56,889 nt of DNA from Caryophanales bacterium UBA6259 (lineage in GTDB: Bacteria; Bacillota; Bacilli; Tepidibacillales; Tepidibacillaceae). A model generated the notes under the pieces. That model did no database searches, was not told the DNA's origin, and worked only from the letters and a program-made list of their open reading frames with translations. Positions 35,380 to 45,019 of this stretch are shown here, one piece after another. Made by a program: the position numbers and the translations under genes. The DNA lies in contig DJVJ01000056.1 of NCBI GenBank assembly GCA_002441135.1, positions 1-56,889 on the forward strand. Reading direction: 5' to 3'. Within the stretch, counting starts at the first letter, position 1. Every line of letters begins with the position of its first letter.

Positions 35380-36615
35380 ATGTACGATTTTATGATGAAT
35401 GATGAACAGAAAAAAATAAGAGAAGAAGCTAGAGAATTTGTGAAAAGCATTCCAAGACAATTAATTGTAGATATGGATGCGGAGAAGATTAAATTTCCTA
35501 AAGAATTTATTGTGGATGCTGGAAAAAGTAATCTACTTGGGCTTCGTTTTGCAAAAGAATTTGGTGGACGAGCTTTTAATTGGGAAACAGAAATAATTGC
35601 TTTAGAGGAGTTTGGTTTTTTAGGAACTGCCCTTGCTTGCCTTTATTCCATGCCGAGTATTGTAGGTGAAGCCATACATAAATTTGGGACTGTTGAACAA
35701 AAACAAAAATATTTAATCCCTACAATAAAAGGTGAAAAGGTAGCAGCAGAGGGCCTAACTGAACCAAGGGGAGGCTCTGACTTTTTTGGAACCACTACTA
35801 TCGCTAAACAAGATGGTGATGATTTTATAATCAACGGCCAAAAGCGGTTTATTGTTGGTGCTGAAGGCGCAGATTACTTTTTAATTTATGCAAGAACGGA
35901 TGAAAATGTACCGCCACATAAAGGAATTACTGCTTTTTTAGTGGACCGAACTGAGGAAGTTCGAGTGGAATATACCTATGGGCTAATGGGAACGAGAGGT
36001 GGAGGTACTGGTAGAGTTCACTTTAAAAATGCTAGAGTTCCAAAAGAGAACATTGTCGGCAAGTTAAATGGTGCTTCAGAGATTTTTTATCAGATGATGA
36101 TTCCTGAAAGGATGACAAGCGCTGCAGGTGCATTAGGGATGGCAAAAGCAGCTTTAGATGTCGCAACAAAATATTCTACAAAGCGTAAAGCATTTGGCAA
36201 TCACATCAAAGATTTTCAGGGAGTTAATTTCAAAATCGCTGAAAGTATAACGACATATGATGCTGCCAGAGCAATCGTTTATATCGCCGCAAGAGCAATT
36301 GATGCAGGAGATAATCCCCGTCGAGTAAGACGACTAGTTTCTGAAGCAAAAAAATTCGCAACAGAGGCTGCTTGGAAAATCGTTGATCATTCAATGCAAA
36401 TAATGGGTGGTATAGGTTATACAAATGTTTACCCGATCGAAAAACTGTTGAGAGATGTTCGATTAATTACTATATGGACCGGAACAAATGAAATTATGAA
36501 CCTCATTATTCAGTCAGAATACTATAAAGAATTTTTAGCAGAGGAGGATCGTGGAAGAGATATTGAGTCAGATGCTGCGGAATCAGAAAAGGTTGAAGAA
36601 AAAGTATATGAATAG
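35380..36615 (+). CDS. Acyl-CoA dehydrogenase
   Basis: The 411-residue FAD enzyme introduces a trans-2 double bond into an acyl-CoA. It has the N-terminal helical part (MMNDEQKKIREEAREFVKS), the middle FAD-binding strand region (AAEGLTEPRGGSDFFGTTT; YGLMGTRGGGTG), and the C-terminal helices (RKAFGNHIKDFQGVNFKIAE, MQIMGGIGYTNVYPIEKLLR). The segment IWTGTNEIMNLIIQSEYYK contains the usual position of the catalytic glutamate (TGTNE). The start is put at ATG 35380, 4 bases after AGGAGGTAAA; a longer frame from 35254 runs through the promoter. The acyl-CoA ligase gene follows 11 bases later. Confidence 0.93.
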   Translation: MYDFMMNDEQKKIREEAREFVKSIPRQLIVDMDAEKIKFPKEFIVDAGKSNLLGLRFAKEFGGRAFNWETEIIALEEFGFLGTALACLYSMPSIVGEAIHKFGTVEQKQKYLIPTIKGEKVAAEGLTEPRGGSDFFGTTTIAKQDGDDFIINGQKRFIVGAEGADYFLIYARTDENVPPHKGITAFLVDRTEEVRVEYTYGLMGTRGGGTGRVHFKNARVPKENIVGKLNGASEIFYQMMIPERMTSAAGALGMAKAALDVATKYSTKRKAFGNHIKDFQGVNFKIAESITTYDAARAIVYIAARAIDAGDNPRRVRRLVSEAKKFATEAAWKIVDHSMQIMGGIGYTNVYPIEKLLRDVRLITIWTGTNEIMNLIIQSEYYKEFLAEEDRGRDIESDAAESEKVEEKVYE

Positions 36616-36626
36616 GAGGTTTTGAA

Positions 36627-38111
36627 ATGTCTGAGCTACTTCACCATCTTCTAGAAAGAAATGCTAGAAAGTATCCAAATGATTTGGCCACGATTTGTCA
36701 TGTAACAAATACAAGTTTAACATGGTCAGAGCAAAATCGAATGGCTAATCGTTTAGCACATTTATTAGTGAAAAAAGGGTTAAATAAAAATGATCATGTT
36801 GCAATTTTGTTTTCAAATCAAATAGAATATGTCATTTCCTTCTTTGCAATCTTTAAAGCTGGCGGAACAGTTGTTCCCATCAATTCGAAATTAACAAAAT
36901 ATGAAGTAAATCAAATTGTATCTACAATGGATGTCAAATTAGTTATCTATCACCCTTCTTTAAAAGAAACATTAAATGATTTAGAGGTTGAGGGTTTATC
37001 GTTTTCGATTTCTGACATAGAAACAATCCTAAATGAAAGAGAAGATGATTTGGATTTAGGTGTAGACGTCGAAGATACAGCAGAAATATTGTTAACCTCA
37101 GGAACTACAGGTAGACCTAAAGGAGTAATGTTAAGTCACCGAGCAGTCTACCAATCGGCGATGATGATGTCAATCGAAATGTCCATTCAATTAAGAGATC
37201 GTGTGCTTCAATTAATGCCACTTACACATTCCGCACCGTTAAATCTCACTTATTTTGGTAGTGTTTTTGCAGGAGCTGTAAGTATTATCGACAATTTTAC
37301 ACCCGATAAATTATTAGAGCATACTCAAAATGATAAAATTACCCATTTTTTTGGAGCACCAGTTGCTTATTTATTAGCTTTAAAAATTTTACAAACTAAA
37401 GAATATAACTTAACATCGATGAAAAAATGGATTTATGGTGGTGCTCCAATGCCTAGTACCTATTTACATGTGCTAAGAAATAAGTTTCCAGGTGAATTCG
37501 TAGGTGTTTATGGACTAACAGAGGCAGGACCAAACGGACTTGCACTATATTCAGATGAGCACGAACAGCATATTGGGACGATTGGAAGAAGGGCTACTGT
37601 AAATACGGAATTTAGAGTTGTTGATCAGTTCGGAAAAGATGTTAATGGAGCTGAGGGCGAGGTAATTTTAAAAACAAGTAGTATGATGACAGGCTATTAT
37701 AAAAATCCAGAAGCAACTCAAGAAGCAATTGTAAATGGTTGGATCTATACTGGCGATATCGGTAAAATTGATGAGCATGGCTATCTCCATCTTATTGATC
37801 GAAAGAAAGATGTTATCATTTCTGGGGGGACCAATATATATCCAAGTGAGATTGAAACTGCTATTTACCAAATTTCTGGTGTGCAAGACGTTGCAGTAAT
37901 CAGTATTCCAAATGATGAATGGGGAGAAACGCCAGTTGCAATTGTGGTCAAAGGGCAAGAAGCTGAATTATCTGCGGAATACATTAAAAATAGTCTAAGG
38001 GATAAATTAGCTAAATATAAGATACCTAGAGAAGTAATTTTTGCAAATGAATTACCTAGAAATGGGTCAGGTAAAATTTTGAAATACCAATTAAGAGAAA
38101 TCTACAGATAA
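36627..38111 (+). CDS. Long/medium-chain acyl-CoA ligase (AMP-forming)
   Basis: The 494-residue ANL-family enzyme activates a carboxylic acid to acyl-AMP and then acyl-CoA. It has the P-loop-like motif ILLTSGTTGRPKGVMLSH, the A5 region GVYGLTEAGPN, YTGDIGKIDEHGYLHLIDR (A7-A8) and the catalytic Lys near the end in PRNGSGKILKYQLR. It is in one operon with acyl-CoA dehydrogenase and has an AGGAGG RBS. The adjacent genes suggest that it feeds a short beta-oxidation-type pathway, but the acid substrate is not determined by sequence. Confidence 0.92.
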   Translation: MSELLHHLLERNARKYPNDLATICHVTNTSLTWSEQNRMANRLAHLLVKKGLNKNDHVAILFSNQIEYVISFFAIFKAGGTVVPINSKLTKYEVNQIVSTMDVKLVIYHPSLKETLNDLEVEGLSFSISDIETILNEREDDLDLGVDVEDTAEILLTSGTTGRPKGVMLSHRAVYQSAMMMSIEMSIQLRDRVLQLMPLTHSAPLNLTYFGSVFAGAVSIIDNFTPDKLLEHTQNDKITHFFGAPVAYLLALKILQTKEYNLTSMKKWIYGGAPMPSTYLHVLRNKFPGEFVGVYGLTEAGPNGLALYSDEHEQHIGTIGRRATVNTEFRVVDQFGKDVNGAEGEVILKTSSMMTGYYKNPEATQEAIVNGWIYTGDIGKIDEHGYLHLIDRKKDVIISGGTNIYPSEIETAIYQISGVQDVAVISIPNDEWGETPVAIVVKGQEAELSAEYIKNSLRDKLAKYKIPREVIFANELPRNGSGKILKYQLREIYR

Positions 38112-38213
38112 ATAACAAATGACTAAAATTATTTAATTGATTTTACTAGACTAGTAACCTCTTTCCCTTAGATAAATATAATAAAGTGTTAGTTATTTAG
38201 GGGAGGGATTATC

Positions 38214-38636
38214 TTGTATCAATATTATGGAGAACTTCTGCCAATGAAACTCTTGGACGAAGCCGCATTTTGGAAGCATCAAGAGAAGGAACATACCGCT
38301 GTTATTCGTCAGATTGCCCCAAATCTAGAGCAAGAATATGTAAATGCACTACAACAATGGGAGCGAGAGTTCGCTAAAACAGAGGGTATAATTGTTCGTT
38401 TAAGAGAAGCAGTAATTAGAGAAAAAGGACATGTAAATCCGAAAACAACAATGGAAATTATGGAACTAATTAAGTTCTGTAATGAACAAAGTAAAAAATT
38501 CATCCAGCTATTGGATATCATTTTGAACAACAGTATTGGAGTAAAAGGGAATCCAATTGCGTCTACAGTTATCCATCATATTATGCGGGAATCAGAATAT
38601 TTTATTGGAATTACTCAAACTATTCTTTATGGATAA
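38214..38636 (+). CDS. DUF2935 family protein, single-repeat form
   Basis: The 140-residue protein begins with AAFWKHQEKEHTAVI, the hallmark of DUF2935 (four-helix bundle with a possible metal or ferritin-like core), and ends with HHIMRESEYFIG. Typical family members are about twice this length with two such bundles, so this is a one-bundle version. TTG start with GGGGAGGG (38198-38205). No function is known. The gene stands alone between the acyl-CoA ligase and a convergent amidase. Confidence 0.75.
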   Translation: MYQYYGELLPMKLLDEAAFWKHQEKEHTAVIRQIAPNLEQEYVNALQQWEREFAKTEGIIVRLREAVIREKGHVNPKTTMEIMELIKFCNEQSKKFIQLLDIILNNSIGVKGNPIASTVIHHIMRESEYFIGITQTILYG

Positions 38637-38639
38637 TAA

Positions 38640-38680
38640 ACAAACCCGTACCATTTCTTTGGTTACGGGTTTTGTGCTGT
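38640..38680. terminator. Bidirectional terminator between DUF2935 gene and amidase
   Basis: ACAAACCCGTAcC (38640-38652) pairs with GGtTACGGGTTTTGT (38661-38675). Both ends are T-rich on the relevant strand, so it can serve both convergent genes. Confidence 0.8.
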
Positions 38681-38702
38681 CTAAAGAATTAATACTTTTA
38701 AT

Positions 38703-40160
38703 TTAATTATCAAGCTTTGGTGGAATGCGATGCAGTGAAGCCTGTTCATATGCATACGCAATCTTAATTAAGGTAGGCTCGCTATATGCTAGACCACTAA
38801 AGGTAATACCAAATGGCTCTCCTTCATTTGTATATCCAGCTGGAACTGTTACTGATGGATAGCCTGCTTTAGCGGCAATTCCAGCACCAAAATTAGCAGG
38901 GAAGACAATAGCATCTAATTGATGCTCCTTCATTACATAGTCAATCCCTTTTTCTCTTGATAACTCAAGATCGCGAAGTCTGCTTTGAATATATTCTGTT
39001 TCAGTTAATCGACCACTGGTTTCCACTGATTGAATTAAAATCGTTTGACCATATTTTAAAGCAGCTTCTTCATTCTGTTTGTTAAACTCTATTACCTCTT
39101 TTAGTGAATGTACGGGAACCTTTTCATCAAGCTGTGATAAATAGTAATTTAAATCCGATTTAAATTCATAATAAAGGACATTGTAGTCCCATTCTTCATT
39201 TATTGAAGGAATAGTAATTGGATCAATGATTATTGCACCTTCACGCTCTAATTCGTTGATTGCTCTATTTATTATTTCTAATTGTTCTTCATTCATCCAG
39301 TCAAATACCTTAGCTCTTGCAATTCCGATTCTTGCTCCTTTTAGGCCCGCTCTATTTAAGAATGGGGTGTAGTCGGTATAAGCATTACCAATACTAGTTC
39401 CGGTAATTGGATCCTTTTCGTCAACTCCTGTTAATGCGCCTAATAATATTGCAGCATCTTCCACTGTCTTTGTCATAGGTCCAGCAGTATCCTGACTATG
39501 GGCAATCGGAATAATGCCACTTCTACTAATAAGGCCAACCGTTGGCTTAATTCCAACAATGGAATTGGAACTTGCAGGACTTAAGATAGAGCCTGAGGTC
39601 TCTGTTCCAATTGCTACAGGTGTTAAATCGGCTGCAACTGCTGCACCTGGTCCAGAAGAGGAGCCGCCTACATCAAATTTTCCAGGTCCATAAGGATTTA
39701 ATACTTGACCTCCCCTAGAGCTATAGCCATTTGGCATATTCTCTGTCATGAAATTCGCAAATTCAGTTAAGTTTGCTTTACCTAGGATTATAGCGCCAGC
39801 ATTACGTAATTGTTTTACTAAGAAAGCATCTTCTTTTGCGTAAGAATTGGCCAAGGATAAAGTGCCTGCGCTTGTATGCATTTTATCCTGAGTGTCGATA
39901 TTATCCTTTAATAGAACAGGAATACCGTGTAATGGGCCTCTTGGACCCTTCAATTTTCTTTCTTGATCTAGTGTTGAAGCAATGTCTAAAGCATCTGGAT
40001 TGATTTCTAAAACAGAATTAATTTTCGGTCCATTTTGATCATACAATGCAATTCGTTCCAAATAATATTGAACGAGTTCAAAAGAGGTTATTTGATGATT
40101 GGTCAATGCGACTTGTATTTCTTTAATGCTTGCTTCGTATATCCATTCCCATTTCTTCAT
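38703..40160 (-). CDS. Amidase (amidase-signature family)
   Basis: The 485-residue enzyme has the Ser-cisSer-Lys triad of the family: K85 in VLLKDNID, S167/S168 in GGSSSG and the nucleophile S191 in GTETSGSI. The region to about 320 is the core; the C-terminal VTVPAGYTNEGEPFGITFSG is typical of stand-alone amidases rather than GatA. The single gene lacks gatB and gatC neighbours. Substrate unknown. The minus-strand start has a moderate RBS (GGGGGACATTGG). Confidence 0.9.
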   Translation of the reverse strand: MKKWEWIYEASIKEIQVALTNHQITSFELVQYYLERIALYDQNGPKINSVLEINPDALDIASTLDQERKLKGPRGPLHGIPVLLKDNIDTQDKMHTSAGTLSLANSYAKEDAFLVKQLRNAGAIILGKANLTEFANFMTENMPNGYSSRGGQVLNPYGPGKFDVGGSSSGPGAAVAADLTPVAIGTETSGSILSPASSNSIVGIKPTVGLISRSGIIPIAHSQDTAGPMTKTVEDAAILLGALTGVDEKDPITGTSIGNAYTDYTPFLNRAGLKGARIGIARAKVFDWMNEEQLEIINRAINELEREGAIIIDPITIPSINEEWDYNVLYYEFKSDLNYYLSQLDEKVPVHSLKEVIEFNKQNEEAALKYGQTILIQSVETSGRLTETEYIQSRLRDLELSREKGIDYVMKEHQLDAIVFPANFGAGIAAKAGYPSVTVPAGYTNEGEPFGITFSGLAYSEPTLIKIAYAYEQASLHRIPPKLDN

Positions 40161-40290
40161 TAATCCAATGTCCCCCTTAATTTATAATCATTTTATTATG
40201 TTAAAAAAAGAATACCATGATTAACCATAAAAATGCATATTTTTTTCACTTTTTGGCAATTTTATACGTATATAGACTTTTTTAATAAGT

Positions 40291-40303
40291 AATGGTAACC
40301 ATT
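40291..40303. promoter_or_regulatory. 13-bp palindrome AATGGTAACCATT before cydA
   Basis: AATGGT-A-ACCATT is a perfect dyad just upstream of the RBS of cydA. It could be an operator of a redox or oxygen regulator, but it does not match one I can name with confidence. A clear promoter is not visible in the preceding gap. Confidence 0.35.
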
Positions 40304-40323
40304 AGTTGAGGAGGAAAAATTTA

Positions 40324-41655
40324 ATGGAGCACGTTTTAAGTGCAAGATCACTCTTTGGTACCACAATGGGATTTCATATCATTTTTGCAACCTTAGGGGT
40401 TGGATTGCCCATCATGATGCTTGCAGCAGAAATAATATACCAAAGAACGAAAGATCCTCATTATGCAATCATGGCAAAGCGTTGGACAAAAGCCTTTGCT
40501 GTTTTACTTGGAGTAGGAATTCCAACAGGAACTATTGCCAGTGTTCAGTTATCTTTGTTATGGCCAGGCTTTATGGAAGCCATAGGTGAGGTTTTAGCTC
40601 TACCATTTCAGCTAGAAATCTATGCATTTTTTTTAGAAGCAATTTTTATGGCGATTTATGTCTATGGTGCTGATCGAATTTCCGCAAAGCTACGTATTTT
40701 AAGCTTATCTTTAGTCTCGTTAGGCGCTTTAATGTCTGCCGTTTTAATCACCAATGTTCATGCATGGCAGGAAACACCTACTGGGTTTGAATTTGTAAAT
40801 GGACAATTCACTAATGTAAATCCATGGGTTGCTTTTTTTAATCCATTATTTCCAGTGACTGCTTTTCATGTTGCAACATCTGCTAGTTTAACAGGTGCAT
40901 TTGTCATCGCATCAATCGCAGGATATAAGCTATTAAAAAAACAGCGATCCATTGAGGAAATTGCCTTACATAAAAAGGCTGTAATCGTCGCATTAGTCGT
41001 TGGAGGGATTGCTGCACTACTTACTGGATTAAATGGACATAGTTCTGCAATTGGAATTTATAAATATCAGCCAGAAAAGTTAGCGGCTGCAGAAGGGCTT
41101 TTTGAAACAACAGCAAATGCACCACTATCGATCGGTGGATATGTTGATCCGGAAACACAAACCTTAAAAGGAGCAATCCAAATACCTGGTTTTTTAAGCA
41201 TCCTATCTACAGGTTCAACAAGTGGGGTGATTCGTGGATTAAACGATTTTCCTGTGGAGGAATGGCCGCCCTTATATATCCATATATTATTTAATGCGAT
41301 GGTTGGGGTAGGTACATTATTGATTGGTATCTCTTTTGCAGGCATTGCATGGAAATATCTAAGAAAAGGTAAAGAATATCCAAAATGGTTACTTTGGACA
41401 TTCGTATTGTCTGGTCCAATGGCGATAGCAGGTATTGAACTTGGTTGGGTATTTTCTGAAATCGGACGGCAACCTTGGACGATTTATCGGATCATGCGTA
41501 CAGATGAAGCAGTAACATTAACTGGTAATATGGGTTTGTTCTTTTTACTATTTATCGGGCTTTATCTCTTATTAGGAATTACTGTTGTAGCTGTTTTGCG
41601 CTATTATTTCAAACGTCATCCTTTAATCCATGATCTTGGAAAAATAGGTAAATAG
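40324..41655 (+). CDS. cydA: Cytochrome bd-type ubiquinol oxidase subunit I
   Basis: CydA carries the haems of the bd oxidase and oxidises quinol. The 443-residue product has nine helices by hydrophobicity. It has His18 in GFHIIFATLGVGLPIMM (haem ligand), AFHVATSASLTGAF (second His ligand), GLNGHSSAIGIYKYQPEKLA (quinol-binding) and ELGWVFSEIGRQPWTIYRI. The Q-loop is short, as in the cyanide-insensitive (CioA/YthA) class. The start is set at ATG 40324, 9 bases after GAGGAGG at 40308-40314; a TTG upstream is inside the RBS region. cydB follows 16 bases later. Confidence 0.93.
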   Translation: MEHVLSARSLFGTTMGFHIIFATLGVGLPIMMLAAEIIYQRTKDPHYAIMAKRWTKAFAVLLGVGIPTGTIASVQLSLLWPGFMEAIGEVLALPFQLEIYAFFLEAIFMAIYVYGADRISAKLRILSLSLVSLGALMSAVLITNVHAWQETPTGFEFVNGQFTNVNPWVAFFNPLFPVTAFHVATSASLTGAFVIASIAGYKLLKKQRSIEEIALHKKAVIVALVVGGIAALLTGLNGHSSAIGIYKYQPEKLAAAEGLFETTANAPLSIGGYVDPETQTLKGAIQIPGFLSILSTGSTSGVIRGLNDFPVEEWPPLYIHILFNAMVGVGTLLIGISFAGIAWKYLRKGKEYPKWLLWTFVLSGPMAIAGIELGWVFSEIGRQPWTIYRIMRTDEAVTLTGNMGLFFLLFIGLYLLLGITVVAVLRYYFKRHPLIHDLGKIGK

Positions 41656-41671
41656 AAGAGGAGGGATGAAC

Positions 41672-42694
41672 ATGAACGAAGCAACACTTAGTATTTTATT
41701 ATTATGGACCTTTGTTTTTGTATATTTGATCGCTGGTTCATTGGATTTTGGAAGTGGTTTTTGGGCGATGGTGTACTCCAATCGAAAAGATACCCTTGCA
41801 GGAAATATAGCAAATAAATATTTATCACCAGCTTGGGAGGTTACTAATACACTATTAGTAATGTTTGTCGTCGCTTTAGTAAGCTTTTTTCCAAAGGCAA
41901 CCTTTACATTTGGAACTATTTTGCTTGTACCAGCGAATTTGATATTAATTTTACTAACAATTCGGACCGCATTTATGGTTTTTGCCTATTCTGCAAAGGA
42001 ATACCAAAAAATATTAAATCAAATCTCAGGAATTACAGGGATTCTGATTCCTGCTTTATTGGTTGTGGTCCTTCCAGTTACTCATGGAGGGTATGTAGAA
42101 GGGACAGGAGCTAGTCAGCAGTTATTATTAGGAAGAGTATTTACTAGTCCAACCGTATATTCCTTTATTGGATTAGCCATTCTGATTACTTTATATCTGT
42201 CATCCTTGCTATTAGCAGATTATGCCAAAATTACAGGGGATAAATCTGCATATCTCATTTACCGCAAACACGCTATGTGGACGGGCCCATTGTTTTTCCT
42301 CTTTGCTTTATTTGTCTTATTCGCATTGAAAAATGAAGCGAATTGGCTTTACGAAAATATGATAGATCGATGGCTATGGCTACTTCTTTCTGTCATTGCT
42401 TTTGCGATTGGTTATTATAGTATGTGGCTAAAGGATGATGGTAAAGAAATTGGAAGGCCTAGAATGGCTTTAATCTTTATTGGCTTACAGCTTTTTATAG
42501 CAAGCTACACCTATGGAGCTGCACATCTACCATATTTGATCTACCCAGCGACGGTTGAAGAAAGCTTTACTAATATTAATATGTATCGCTCATTAATAAT
42601 GTCTTATCTCATAGGAACACTCTTATTTATTCCTGCCTTTGTCTGGCATTGGAGATTATTTATTCGTAATGAAAAATATATTAGGGGTAGTTAG
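41672..42694 (+). CDS. cydB: Cytochrome bd-type ubiquinol oxidase subunit II
   Basis: The 340-residue membrane subunit has about eight to nine helices (SILLLWTFVFVYLIAGSLDFG at the start, then RTAFMVFAYSAKEY, LLLSVIAFAIGYYSM and further). The N-terminal SLDFGSGFWA is the conserved CydB signature. The start is put at ATG 41672; an ATG six bases earlier lies too near the GAGGAGGG RBS at 41658-41664. It forms an operon with cydA. No cydC/cydD assembly genes are in the window. Confidence 0.92.
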   Translation: MNEATLSILLLWTFVFVYLIAGSLDFGSGFWAMVYSNRKDTLAGNIANKYLSPAWEVTNTLLVMFVVALVSFFPKATFTFGTILLVPANLILILLTIRTAFMVFAYSAKEYQKILNQISGITGILIPALLVVVLPVTHGGYVEGTGASQQLLLGRVFTSPTVYSFIGLAILITLYLSSLLLADYAKITGDKSAYLIYRKHAMWTGPLFFLFALFVLFALKNEANWLYENMIDRWLWLLLSVIAFAIGYYSMWLKDDGKEIGRPRMALIFIGLQLFIASYTYGAAHLPYLIYPATVEESFTNINMYRSLIMSYLIGTLLFIPAFVWHWRLFIRNEKYIRGS

Positions 42695-42760
42695 TCGCTC
42701 ATCAGAGAAATGAAAAACAATTTTTGTGTGAATTAATTAAATTTTATGAAAAAACTTTTA

Positions 42761-42793
42761 AAAGAGCTGAATTTTTTCGTTCAGCTCTTTTTA
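42761..42793 (+). terminator. Terminator after cydAB
   Basis: AAAGAGCTGAA (42761-42771) pairs with TTCAGCTCTTT (42780-42790), then T-rich tail. It separates cydAB from the threonine dehydratase gene. Confidence 0.85.
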
Positions 42794-42844
42794 TTTATGA
42801 TACAATAAAGGTTAAAAATTGGAAAAAAAGAAAGGACGCGGGGG

Positions 42845-44092
42845 ATGAATCAGGTTCAAATTAAAGATATTATTATTGCCAATCAAACCTTAAAAGACGT
42901 AGTAATTAAAACACCACTTCAAAAAAATGAAGTTTTATCGAAGCGATATCAATGCAATGTCTATTTAAAACGAGAAGATTTACAAATTGTTCGTTCTTTT
43001 AAAATAAGGGGTGCATATAATTTTATTCATAGCCTAACAGAGGAAGAGAGAAAGAATGGTGTGGTTTGTGCGAGTGCAGGAAATCATGCGCAGGGGGTAG
43101 CCTATTCCTGTAATCTATTAGGAATAGAAGGGAAAATTTTCATGCCATCAACAACTCCAAGGCAAAAGGTTACTCAAGTAAAACAATTTGGTGGGAATAA
43201 TATTGAGATTATTTTAATTGGAGATACCTTTGATGATTCCTTCAAAAAAGCAAAAGAGTATTGTGAACAGGAGAAAATGACCTTTATCCATCCCTTTGAT
43301 GACCATCGTACAATTGCCGGACAGGGAACTGTAGGAATAGAAATATTAAATGACATCGATGAGCCCATTGATTTTATTTTTAATACGATAGGTGGTGGGG
43401 GTTTAATCGCAGGTGTAGGTACTTACGTGAAGAGTATTAGTCCCTCCACGAAAATTATTGGTGTAGAACCATTAGGTGCGGCAGGAATGAAAAAATCGTT
43501 AGAAGAGAATCAAGTGGTTACTTTAGAAACAATTGATAAGTTTGTTGATGGAGCAGCAGTAAAACAGGTTGGCCAATTAACCTTTAATGTTGCGAAAGAA
43601 GTAGTAGATGATATTGTTGTGGTTCCAGAAGGGAAATCATGTACTACCATACTAGAGCTATATAATGAGAATGCGATCGTTGTAGAGCCTGCTGGAGCAC
43701 TTTCTATTTCCGCTTTGGATTTTTATCGTGAAGAAATCAAAGGTAAAAATGTTGTTTGTATAGTTAGTGGCGGAAATAATGATATTGGCCGAATGCAGGA
43801 AATTATGGAACGTTCTTTAATCTATGAAGGGTTAAAGCACTATTTTATCGTTAATTTTCCACAGCGCGCAGGTGCCTTGAGGGAATTTATAGGCGATGTG
43901 CTTGGAGAAACGGACGATATTACCCGTTTTGAATACATTAAAAAGAATAACAAGGATAATGGACCAGCGTTAATTGGCATAGAAGTTAAAAATAGAGAGG
44001 ACTATGACCAGTTAATTGAGCGAATGAAAGTAAAAGGTTTTTCATATATGGAAATTAACGATGATCCTACTTTATTTAATCTGTTAATCTAA
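42845..44092 (+). CDS. ilvA: Threonine dehydratase (biosynthetic form, IlvA)
   Basis: The PLP enzyme converts threonine to 2-oxobutyrate, the first step to isoleucine. The 415-residue product has the Lys-containing SFKIRGAYNF (Schiff base), ASAGNHAQGVAYS (phosphate loop), and TIGGGGLIAG (PLP-phosphate Gly loop). A C-terminal ACT-like regulatory domain starts near 325 (HYFIVNFPQRAGALREFI). The length is close to B. subtilis IlvA. GGGGG precedes the start. It stands apart from any ilv-leu cluster here. Confidence 0.93.
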   Translation: MNQVQIKDIIIANQTLKDVVIKTPLQKNEVLSKRYQCNVYLKREDLQIVRSFKIRGAYNFIHSLTEEERKNGVVCASAGNHAQGVAYSCNLLGIEGKIFMPSTTPRQKVTQVKQFGGNNIEIILIGDTFDDSFKKAKEYCEQEKMTFIHPFDDHRTIAGQGTVGIEILNDIDEPIDFIFNTIGGGGLIAGVGTYVKSISPSTKIIGVEPLGAAGMKKSLEENQVVTLETIDKFVDGAAVKQVGQLTFNVAKEVVDDIVVVPEGKSCTTILELYNENAIVVEPAGALSISALDFYREEIKGKNVVCIVSGGNNDIGRMQEIMERSLIYEGLKHYFIVNFPQRAGALREFIGDVLGETDDITRFEYIKKNNKDNGPALIGIEVKNREDYDQLIERMKVKGFSYMEINDDPTLFNLLI

Positions 44093-44112
44093 TAATGAAA
44101 GAGGAGCAGAAG

Positions 44113-45018
44113 ATGAAAATTGGTTTTATTGGTCTTGGAATAATGGGCTCGAAAATGGCAACGAGACTTGCTAGTGCGGGCTATGAACTTATCGTATTTA
44201 ATCGTACTAGAGAAAAAACAATCCCGTTTGTAAGGTTAGGTGCTAAAGAAGCTTCCAGTATTGCTACTTTAGCACAAGAGTCAGAAATCATATGTACTTG
44301 TTTATCTATGCCAAGTGATAGTATTGAGGTTTATTTAGGAGAAGATGGAATACTATCAAATGCAAAATCAGGAACAATTTGTTTAGATTTTACAACAGTA
44401 GGTAGAGAAACAAGTCAAATCATTAATGAACAAGGAGTAAAAACAGGGATTGTTTACCTTGATACCCCTGTTAGTGGTGGGCCTGAGGGTGCAATGGATG
44501 GTACACTCACTATCATGGTAGGCGGAGCTAAAGAAGCGTATATCGAGGTAAAAGATATACTATCGATACTAGGAAGTAATATTCAATTTCTCGGGTCCAC
44601 TGGTTCTGGAAGTATAGCAAAATTGATCAATCAATATCTCGTATCCATCCATACCTTAGCGATATCGGAAGCATTTGTGACAGGTGCCGCTTTTGGTATA
44701 AATGCATCTCAATTATTGGAAGTTCTTAAAACAAGCTATGGAGATAGTAAAATATTACGTCGCCATCTGGAAGGTCATATTCTAAAAAGACAATTTGAAC
44801 CTGGTGGCGCTCTTCAATATTTGCACAAAGATATTAAACTAGCTAATCAGTTACAAGTAGAGGCTGGCCAAGAAAATTTTTTAGGGCAATTTGTTGAAAA
44901 ACGCTTTGAAAAAGCAATGGTGACTGGATTATCTCAGTTAGATATGTCCTCTATTATTTTATTATTAGAAAAGGAAACGGGAGTTACTGTACATCATAAA
45001 AATAATAAAGAGGGATAG
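44113..45018 (+). CDS. Beta-hydroxyacid dehydrogenase (3-hydroxyisobutyrate dehydrogenase family)
   Basis: 301 residues with the Rossmann motif IGFIGLGIMGSKMA at the very start, the NADP(H)-type discriminating loop VFNRTREK, and the substrate signature DTPVSGGPEGAMDGTLTIMVGG. Catalytic Lys is in KLINQYL (K about 180). The start is put at ATG 44113, 6 bases after GAGGAG; an ATG 18 bases earlier precedes it. It is related to B. subtilis YkwC. It follows ilvA directly and the MFS gene follows one base later. Substrate not assigned; a link to ilvA or a beta-hydroxy acid is possible. Confidence 0.87.
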   Translation: MKIGFIGLGIMGSKMATRLASAGYELIVFNRTREKTIPFVRLGAKEASSIATLAQESEIICTCLSMPSDSIEVYLGEDGILSNAKSGTICLDFTTVGRETSQIINEQGVKTGIVYLDTPVSGGPEGAMDGTLTIMVGGAKEAYIEVKDILSILGSNIQFLGSTGSGSIAKLINQYLVSIHTLAISEAFVTGAAFGINASQLLEVLKTSYGDSKILRRHLEGHILKRQFEPGGALQYLHKDIKLANQLQVEAGQENFLGQFVEKRFEKAMVTGLSQLDMSSIILLLEKETGVTVHHKNNKEG

Positions 45019-45019
45019 T

